64,000 nt of DNA, taken from positions 189,256-253,255 of the forward strand of contig MU004245.1 of NCBI GenBank assembly GCA_010405405.1. The letters run 5' to 3'. Both the position numbers and the translations under genes were made by a program. Position 1 is the first letter of the stretch, and the number at the start of each line of letters is the position of its first letter. This document shows, in pieces, positions 56,156 to 64,000 of the stretch. The notes under the pieces are model-generated. The model did not search any database. It saw only the letters and a program-made list of their open reading frames with translations, and was not told the DNA's origin. The stretch comes from Microthyrium microscopicum (lineage: Eukaryota > Ascomycota > Dothideomycetes > Microthyriales > Microthyriaceae).

Positions 56156-56723
56156 AAACGGAGACTTGTGGGAGTTTGAAGTGGGTGAGGAGACTGTTTG
56201 CGTATGATATTTGAGGAAATGTTTGTCTGTTATCTGGTGTTTTGTTTGTGGTGAGTGCCGCTGTATGGTCGAGTCTTGTTGGGAAGGAGCACTGGAGCAG
56301 GGAGTAAGAGGGGCAGGAGCGATAGAGCGGGCGATAGAGGGTCCAAGTTATAGCAATATATAGATACAAATGTAGAAATAGCAGTAGCAGTAGTTCGAAA
56401 GACAAGAAAAGTAAAAATAAAAAAAGACAGCGCAAAGCAGGAATAAGAGCCAGAAATATAATCAGACGGTTGCACCGGTGAACAGAGAGGAAGTTGTCAC
56501 CTTAAGCAGCCAACAGCAATGGAAAGGCATCGAGTGGTTGAGTGGATCCAATCTTCAAGTCAGGAAAGCACAATCCCTGTCATTGCGTCGTTCTTGCCGC
56601 AGTCCATGGCGCTAAAATCATCCACTCGCCATCCATCCTCTCTCTCCTAAAGGCCAAATCCGCCAACATCCATCCATATCTACCAGTTGTATTGCTAAAC
56701 CTGTCCCCAACAACCCCCCGAAC
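56156..56723. promoter_or_regulatory. Divergent promoter region of the phosphatase (-) and the 77-residue gene (+)
   Basis: 570 bases. A purine-rich stretch at about 56395-56460 is the phosphatase gene's pyrimidine tract on its own strand. I see no gene. Confidence 0.45.
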
Positions 56724-57164
56724 ATGGTGTTCAACCGTCTCGCCTTTGCTGCCTTTGAGGTAAGACCAAACATCAATCCCTCCAGGCACACAACATTGTT
56801 ACTAACAATAAGCACAGGCTTGGGCCGTCACCAAAGTAAGTTCATAAATCCAGCATCGCCACACCTGAAATCCCCCAGCAGGTACACAACTTTGGCCATG
56901 AATACTCACCCAGCCACAGTTGCTGCGTAGCCAGACTTTTCATCGAGCTGTCACGCATGTATACCGTAAAGTCAATAAGCTACAACCGCCCGCCGAGGAA
57001 CTAGGAGGCACAAAACTCGATGGTGAGACAATCTATCGCCCGGTACCTGATGGATCATTGCTGACGTTGTAGCAGTGCCCAAGGGCGATTCATTTTTAAA
57101 GCATTTTGCCGACGAGGTTAAAGATCAAATGGGTTTCAAACAGCAACAGAAACCACCCAAATGA
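56724..57164 (+). CDS. 77-residue conserved-looking protein with an 18-base microexon
   Basis: Exons 56724-56759, 56818-56835, 56935-57022 and 57073-57164. Phases join cleanly to MVFNRLAFAAFEAWAVTK, then TFHRAVTHVYRKVNKLQPP, AEELGGTKLD and VPKGDSFLKHFADEVKDQMG, ending QQQKPPK. Exon 2 codes only AWAVTK. The short amphipathic N-terminus and length recall small mitochondrial proteins such as MIOREX components, but I cannot place it firmly. The four-exon, in-phase structure over 440 bases and the acidic/basic helical pattern argue against chance. Confidence 0.62.
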
Positions 57165-57331
57165 TCTACACTCTCTTCATGTTTTGTAGTTGGCATATTT
57201 TTGGCGTTTTTGGATTTCTATACCCCCGGTCATGCGCAGCATCAGAACAGATTTTACAAAAATGGCATTATGAATTCATTTCTCCTGGTATCATGCTTCG
57301 CTAAAGTCTAGTTCCTATTTACTGTCGCAAA

Positions 57332-59075
57332 TTATATCCACGAACTATCTGGTCGAAGATCGACGACGTCGAATGGTAAATTTTCCACTTCCTTGACATG
57401 GCCTGGTGCAAGAGCATCTGTATATACATTCTTTTCAGAGTGTGGATGGAAGATTCCTGTTTGCTTGCAGCCTAGTATTGCTCCGAGGCCGGGAGGATCA
57501 GTGAGCCGGAATACGCCCCATCTATTCTTCAGTCAGTCATGATACTCTTTCCTGGAGTGGCGCACTCACGAAGGTTCTCGCCTTGGGGCGCACACGATGG
57601 CAATACTCTCGGCTAGTTGTACTTGATATCCTCCATGCGTATGCAAGTCGCGCGAACTCATGAAACAAGTCTGTGTAGGATGTGTATGAATCCAGCCTAG
57701 AGTCATCAGGTTCTCGGCGTCGCAGTAGTCAAATAGTGCACCTTCGTTGACTGTGTCGCATGTATCCGATGTGCTTTCTTGCTCTGGAATGACTAATTTG
57801 GATATGAAGAATGCGTTGGACAAGAGTTCGCCGCATAAAATGCCACAAGTTTCGAGATTTCTCTCAGTGTTGGCAAGGGCGATTGTTAGGAACCGGTTGC
57901 GGAGTTTAGGATTTATGAAGACGGTACGCAGCGGAGTGCCACTCTCAGTAGTTGCGGTAGGTTTGAAGGTGAAGTTCCGAGGATCTAGAACGGCTGTCGA
58001 TGTATCAGGGGCTTCGACTACGCCTGGTGGTGGTGAAGATGTGGTAAGCTTTTGAGGTATAGGTGGTCCTGAAGTATCAAGGAATTCTTTTGGCGGTAAC
58101 GATGGTGGTAATAATGGCACTGGACCAGCCCTGTATGAGCTACGCGGCGATCGATCTTTCGGTGATGCATCTGTCGAAGAAGCGAACCAACTCGATCCGT
58201 TGTTGTTATTACTTTGCTTTGGTACTGAAGGATACTGTGGAGCTCGACTCTCTTGTCCAGATCGACCACCAGAACTTCGTGATACTGCTTTCGCGGGTGA
58301 TCTTGAAAACGCATCTTCGCGTCTTTGGCCTACTCGGACCATATTCTTGGATAAATCATCTTCATCCGACTCATCCTCAAAGAACGTGCCTTGTATCCGA
58401 TCTCCGGATAACCGCGCATGAAATTCTGTAGGGTACCTCGATACTCGAGATTCTCGATTCTGCCGAAATTCTTTATGCGCCAATCTCACAGCCAAGTCCG
58501 CATCTTGAGTTGGATCCAGCTCCTGGGTCCCATAGTCAAAGCCATCAGACGATCTGCCAGACAGAGACATGCTGCCCATATCGCCGGTTAATGCCGTATA
58601 TGCATTGTTCCGTTGCTCGTTCTGCCATTTTTCCTTCTCTATCCGGCGCTGCTCCACCATTTGCTGGTATTGATCGTATCGTTGCTTGATGTTTGGTTTT
58701 AGAACTTCCATCTTATTCAGATTGGCTGTGACATCGGCGCGCGCCTTCTTCCAGGCCGCTTTATTCTCGGTCAGCTTCAGATCGGGATGGGACGTAAGCT
58801 TGTTCATGACGAGTAGGGCGTGACGGTAGTAGAATTTGAAGGCCTCTTCTTCATTGCCATCGCGCTCGTATGACTGGGCCTGCATTTGGTCAGTCTACTT
58901 CTGTTATACATCCCAGGAAAGCTACCTGTTTCTGGATCGCATCGGCAGATCGGAGCCAGAAGCGCAGTGGTATCTGGGGCGAATACTCGACAAGCAAGCT
59001 CTCGGCTTCTTCTAGTAGCTCGTCTATACTCATGGGCCCTCGGCGGGGCCCAAGACTCGAAATCGCCAAAGCCAT
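57332..59075 (-). CDS. AMSH-family JAMM deubiquitinase
   Basis: Exons 58926-59075, 57570-58879 and 57332-57521, about 549 residues. The first exon adds MSIDELLEEAESLLVEYSPQ, the N-terminal USP8/MIT-like helical domain, continued by AQSYERDGNEEEAFKFYYRH. A disordered middle follows. The C-terminal JAMM domain has the zinc ligands His448 and His450 in GWIHTHPTQTCFMSSRDLHTH (first 20 residues shown in part), the catalytic Glu region TCGILCGEL, and closes with WGVFRLTDPPGLGAILGCK. AMSH enzymes cut K63-linked ubiquitin from endosomal cargo with ESCRT; fission yeast Sst2 is the likely counterpart. Start uncertain: 59099, 59075 or 59033. Confidence 0.88.
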
Positions 59076-59580
59076 AACTCTAGTAGACTTCAGAGGCAAG
59101 TCGAGATTAAGGTAGCCTGAAAGCTAAAATGAGGGAGGTTGCTCAGGGCACATGCACGTGGAGGCGAGAGCAATGGTGGGGTGTCCGTCCGGCTTCGACA
59201 CGAATGGGCAGGTACGAGTGCGATGGACATGGACGAAGGCGATGGCATGTTGCGGATGAAGATCAAGGTGTTAGCAACGGGGTCAAGATTGTCACAACTG
59301 GGGCAGTAAGTGAAGGTGTCTCCATGCGATTTGATGCCTCCTAGAATCACCGAGCCTCATCACACATGTCAATGTGGGGTAAGTCACTCCCCTCCAGTTT
59401 GATAGATATATCATAAATCGCAACTACTTAGAATCCCCATATTCACCATCGATTTCGCTTTACGTGCCTTAGTTACTCTCCAGTACCATATGTCATCAAT
59501 ATGGTGGGTTTGAAAGTATATATTGATTATGATATACAATAATGAACATAGTGATTGATGGTATCTTATGCATACTTCAT
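59076..59580. other. Intergenic, about 500 bases
   Basis: Promoter of the AMSH gene and 3' side of the next minus-strand gene. I see no gene. Confidence 0.5.
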
Positions 59581-60037
59581 TCAACTAAACAACCAAGAAC
59601 CAAACACAAAGCCAACGAAAAACATAATCCCACCTATAACAGTTAGTCCAAGATTCGAGATAGAGTACCATGGTAGCCATCGAGTGCTATGGGAGCCATC
59701 AAATGCTTTAAACATCTTCCAGCAAACTCGTAGGAACGGTTCAACAGGAAATCTTACCCAAAACACCAAGACAAACGGGCCACCGTTCCTTCACCCAAGT
59801 CTCAATCATCGCTTGGCGATTGCGATCAGGGCGACGGAGCCAAAGATGAGCCACGCGCATGGCGAAGGCGAAGGCGAAGATGGCACCCAATTGGGCCCAC
59901 GAGAAAGCGACGCGGCGGCGGACAGGACAGCGGCACACGCATGTGTAATTCGTATTGTCTACACTAGTCAGTCGCGACCACCTCCAACTGGAAGTGAGAT
60001 ACATACTGGACATTGTTGGGGCAGCGGCGGCGAACAT
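59581..60037 (-). CDS. Putative 94-residue protein with two hydrophobic helices
   Basis: Exons 60007-60037, 59758-59958 and 59581-59633 join in phase. The chain has a Cys-rich start (NYTCVCRCPVRRR), a first hydrophobic segment (AQLGAIFAFAFAMRVAHLWL), a charged loop (RRPDRNRQAMIETWVKERWP) and a second helix (GVLGGIMFFVGFVFGSWLFS) at the C-terminus. It is probably a small membrane protein of the ER or mitochondria. No family is recognised, and one alternate frame in exon 2 also looks protein-like, so the splice model is tentative. Confidence 0.45.
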
Positions 60038-61741
60038 AGTGAGGAAAGTTGAGAGCAGAGATATTGTGATATAAAGAAAGAACCACGAAAGGATTTTCGA
60101 GGCGCGAGATTTTGTCTTTCGTGAAGACTGGGTTGCTCCTTCCTCTAATCTGCGACTGGATCCCTCCTTCCGGTTTTATGGTGGTACCTTCCGCAATTGC
60201 CAATGTATATTTCGCAAACCGGCAAGCACGAAGGTCATAATCACTTCAACTCAACGAGGAGTGCCTGCCTCTGCACTTCCTGTCCTCTCGAGTGCGTTAC
60301 CTTATTGCTGTGACTGAGTTTGAAGATTGTGAAGAGGGTTCAAGACGAATGAACGGACTGTCTCTGCTAATGTTTGCTGTTCCGGTGTATCGAGTTGAGA
60401 TGTGCTCAGTATCCTGCTCAGCCCATGGACTATTGACGAAAGGAAAGCTACATGATGAACAATATCTCTCATGCTGTTCTCTGTGGTGGGGATATCTTTC
60501 AACCCAAGATTTTATCCCAGGACATGAAGTAGTGCTTGTTGAAACATGCTGTCGGTACTCCAAGAGCTGGCTGCGTCTGTCTTGCCCGGGAGCATCGTGT
60601 TTCTTGAGAGCTAACAGCTCTTAGGAGTATGTTGAATAGACCCAAGGTGTGGAAAATGAAGCAAAGTATTGTGAATGAAGCCAACTGGTCGGGTTAGGTA
60701 GGTGTAAATATATCTTCATGAAAGTACTGTGGACCTAAAATAGCTAACTGTGGTTATCAATATGCTAGGCGCCGAATCTGTCTCCAACTTCGTTCGATTG
60801 CGTTTCTTGATACCCCTCGCATCATACTATGCAGAGCCTTGGTACCAAAAGGGAGGGTTCCACTATCTTGTCTTGCCTTACAATTCCACACCTTAGGCTT
60901 CAGTAGCAAGGTAAACACTACCTCCCCAAGGTAGATATCTACTCAAAATCGCATCGAGCATTTAGGAATTGCTAGAATCGAAGGAACAAACGTTGAAAAG
61001 TTACCCCATGGCATAAACCTTCGCACAATGAATAGGAACAAAGCAGTCTGAGAAGTGCAGGTGGAGTTGGGTATCGTGATTCGTACTTGAAAGCAGATAG
61101 TGGAAGGGCAAATTAAAACCATACTCCCATCAAACGGGAAGGCTGCCACCACATTCTTGAATTGAAGACGCGATGATTGCCATCACATTCGCAGGGCTTG
61201 GCTCTAGATGGCAGATGGCAGATCTTGGCATAAGATCAGGATGTTGGATTGAAGGGAAGTGGTGTGTGAATTGCTAAGGTTGACCTGCAGATTTGCGGCA
61301 TGCCTATGTCAAATTGGCGAGAAGAGGTTATGGCGGGTCTGATAGGAAGTATTCTCATTGTAAAGCTTTGCAGACAGCACTTGTGCAATGTGAATATCGT
61401 GATGGATGGTATGATAGGAAGTTGGAACAAATGATGTGGTGTTGAGGTTGGTTTCATGGGTGTTTGGCGCGTGATTGGTTACTGTAGCGAGTGATTGCTG
61501 CCGGGCAGCCCCAACCACCAGCGACCAGCGTTGCTCCTTCAACCTCCCCCAACAACTCTATCCAAAGATTATCTTCCCCACCACCTTTGCCTTTACAAAT
61601 CAAAAACAATCCTCCTCTTGCACCTATATGTCTCGTGCATGACTACTACCTTTCCTGCGGACACAGGTCCGTCGCCTTGACCCAGATTCGTTTATGGTGC
61701 GCCGACATCCTGATCGTTCCATTTGACACCCCGCAACCGCA
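60038..61741. other. Intergenic, 1.7 kb
   Basis: Between two divergent genes. Short frames are present on both strands without domains. The last 250 bases (61500-61740) are pyrimidine-rich and lead into the F-box gene. Confidence 0.5.
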
Positions 61742-64000
61742 ATGGCTAGTCCTCTCGAGAAGCCTTCCCCGACGCTTCGCAAGTCGGCCGATTCCATATC
61801 TAGCACCTCCACTATGCTGTCTCGAATGCGATCTCTTAAGGGCCCGGAGCAGGAGGTTCCAAGCAAACGACCTCTGGAGTTTCTGGATCTACCAGTTGAT
61901 GTCTTGCGAGAGATTATTGGCCATCTTCCACACGCCAACGACCTCACTTCACTAGCTCTAAGCCATTCCGTATTACACTCTCTCGCCATCCCATGTATAT
62001 ACTCGCGGTTCGATATCGTATGGCCAGACCAGGGAATGCAAAGTGAATCGAGAGCCGGGGTTGATGCTTTGACCTATGGCCTTGCGACACTTGTCAAAGC
62101 ACAAGAAATCTTTGGAGAAGCCGCCTTTCAACATGGTCGGCGAGGCAAAAAGAAGAACAACAACTCGGCCCTTCTTCCTTCCAATCCATATCCTCTTCGG
62201 CGTAGGCGACTCGGCAACTATTATGCATCATACACCAAAAAGTTCTCGCTCGGAAATGGACCCGCTGACTGCGTGCGAGAATATCTCATCACTAAAGAGG
62301 GCGGTAAGATGCTTGGAACGCTGGTCGCCCTAGCAGTCGCCCGTATGCAGAACTTGGAAGCTTTTGTTTGGGATATGCCCACTGGCGTGTTGCGGGATGT
62401 TTGGTTGGCACTCTCATCGTTAGGGGATACTGAAGACGAAGACGAGTGCCGTCTAGAGAAAGTTTGGGTTCGATGGCACAACAATTGGCAAACTGACATA
62501 TCTGACGGCCCTCCACCACCGCCTCCGCCGAATGTGCCGCCGCCAAACCTGGGTGCGAATGCGAATCACAACAGCAATAATGCGACGATCGCACCGATCT
62601 CTGCGGATCTGGCAGCACTGCCACTGATAGACCGAGTCGAGTACCCCTCTTTCTCCGTTCTTCCGGCTTTGAAAAGCTTGACTGTGTTGGAGATAGACGA
62701 GTTGGCATACCTTGATGAGATGAGTATACTCATTGCTAGATCGCAACATCGCCTCAAGGAACTTCGAATCGGAATTGCTCGACATGCTAGAAACATGGAC
62801 TGGACCGGTAATTGGCAAGGGGATGCTTATTATCAAGTCGATCATCGAACCACTTGGACCATAGCAAGCAATGTTGGCGACAAAAGACTCGAGGGTGTTT
62901 TGGGTGTGCTCGTTGGCCGGATACATAATTTGCGAAACAATGCCGAAAGCTCTAGAACGGAATTCGGTAGAGAGTTCATCGCAAAAGTGCTCGAACAACA
63001 GCATGTGTCGGAGGAAGTGAGAATGTCTCAGGATCAATCCGACGAGGCCACAACTAGTCCTGAAACAACTGCTGGAGCTCCTCACGAAGAAGATGCACAC
63101 CGAATTGGAGAATCATACGTACCGGAATTCAACGCTACCTCACGAGGAAGCGTAATGAGCTCATCTCCACCGGACAACGAGTCACGCGAAAATCTTGCAC
63201 TTTCCAGTCCCGTAGCGACTTCTCCTGGACAATCTTCTCACTCACTTCCGACTCCCACTTTACATACTACAAACAAGGTAATACCCCTTCGACCTGCTCG
63301 GCCGCTCAGATCGGAAGCCAAAAAGACAGATAAAGACGGTCCGTTCCTGAATGGATGTTTGAAGCTGGAAACTCTCGAACTTGAGCGTGTTCCGCTATCT
63401 CTACCTGTCTTTCGCCAAGCGTTCGATTTCACCACCATCACAAATCTGACTCTCATTAATTGTGTTGGTCATGAGAGGTTATGGAAACAACTTCGTAGCC
63501 GATATGGTCCAATTGGCCGCCGAGGCTCCATGTCATATCGCATGTCTGCTCATGGCTATTTGAACTTGAAGAAGATTCATACAGACACGGTTTCGTCTCA
63601 GTTTCTTCACTTTGTGAAGGAGACCTTGAGACCAAATACTCTTGAAACACTGTTTTTACAAGATCGCTGGGGCTCCCCAGTGAGCGTAGGATCAATCTTC
63701 AAATACGCCGTTCGAAGACACCGAGCTTCTCTGAAGCGACTATTGATTGACAGCAGTCACCTTGAAGACCTTTTCACCGAGGGTAATTCTCGATGGCGCA
63801 AATGGCGATTGTCAAGAAAGATGGTTGCATATCTCACCAGTGGCAGAATGAGTAGTCTTCGAGAGTTGGCTGTGAGCATTGAATACGCCGATTGGGTAAG
63901 TATCTTTTGAACAGAACACAGAAGTATTATCTAACCTTCAGTAGCACATTTTTCTGCAACGCCTTCCTCGCGTCCACCAACTTCGTTCTTTGTTTATCCC
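61742..64000 (+). CDS. F-box protein, 3' end cut by the window
   Basis: Exon 1 runs 61742-63895; the intron 63896-63944 ends in a CAGTAG acceptor; exon 2 continues from 63945 past the edge (HIFLQRLPRVHQLRSLFIP). About 737 residues are visible. The F-box is at residues about 43-90 (PLEFLDLPVDVLREIIGHLP). Beyond it are leucine-rich segments (LPALKSLTVLEIDELAYLDE, LKLETLELERVPLSLPVFRQ) interrupted by low-complexity stretches, including PPPPPPPNVPPPN and a Ser/Thr/Pro region near residues 430-520. It likely selects substrates for an SCF ubiquitin ligase. The substrate is unknown. Confidence 0.85.

Noticed and set aside
1-64000. tRNA or rRNA genes
   Set aside because: I looked for B-box-like GGTTCGAATCC and paired arms on both strands and found none convincing; a covariance-model scan would decide.

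Overview
This is a fungal nuclear window, almost certainly from a filamentous ascomycete (Pezizomycotina). Nearly every gene is interrupted by 46-60 base GT..AG introns, genes lie on both strands without operons, and the families are typical of the group: two PHO84-type phosphate permeases, a CBM18 protein, a hydrophobin-like protein, a hybrid histidine kinase, a Cys-rich F-box protein and a class II peroxidase-like (AA2) protein. Leotiomycetes is my best guess for the class, as an inference only. Exon joins below were worked out by hand from splice signals and reading phase, without a homology search.

Layout. 1-9 kb: 3' end of the RNA-binding regulator VTS1, pyruvate decarboxylase, a membrane-anchored prolyl-4-hydroxylase-like oxygenase, and an RSC1/RSC2-type chromatin remodeller subunit with two bromodomains and a BAH domain. 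10-14 kb: a secreted CBM18 protein with an acidic tail, a Cys-rich F-box protein, a secreted cyanophycinase-like (S51) hydrolase and a 530 bp TA-flanked MITE. 14.6-25 kb: two phosphate:H+ symporters on either side of a gene-poor stretch that holds a three-exon hydrophobin-like gene; the second symporter has a CACGTGGG box upstream. 25-30 kb: a type II membrane protein with a beta-rich outer domain, tail to tail with a hybrid histidine kinase. 31-39 kb: DOP1 and MON1, head to head across 511 bp. 39-42 kb: an unknown basic protein, a broken host-type gene and a small multi-pass protein. 42-47 kb: an AA2 peroxidase-like protein with long low-complexity arms, then a 2.7 kb gap and a putative 70-residue ORF. 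48-60 kb: a Fig1-like membrane protein, COG3, an FMP25-like RCC1 protein, a tyrosine phosphatase, a 77-residue protein with an 18-base microexon, an AMSH-type JAMM deubiquitinase and a putative 94-residue two-helix protein. The window ends inside an F-box protein gene at 61.7-64 kb.

How they work together. Most are housekeeping genes. Membrane traffic is over-represented (DOP1, MON1, COG3, an ESCRT-linked AMSH enzyme), though chance could explain it. Secreted or surface genes (CBM18 protein, S51 hydrolase, hydrophobin-like protein, AA2 protein, Fig1-like protein) alternate with these and lie beside the larger gene-poor gaps. I found no secondary-metabolite cluster, tRNA, rRNA, CRISPR array or intact transposon. 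The least ordinary items are the AA2 protein's architecture, the hydrophobin-like gene recovered by splicing, the MITE, the unidentified broken gene at 40.2-40.8 kb and the microexon gene.
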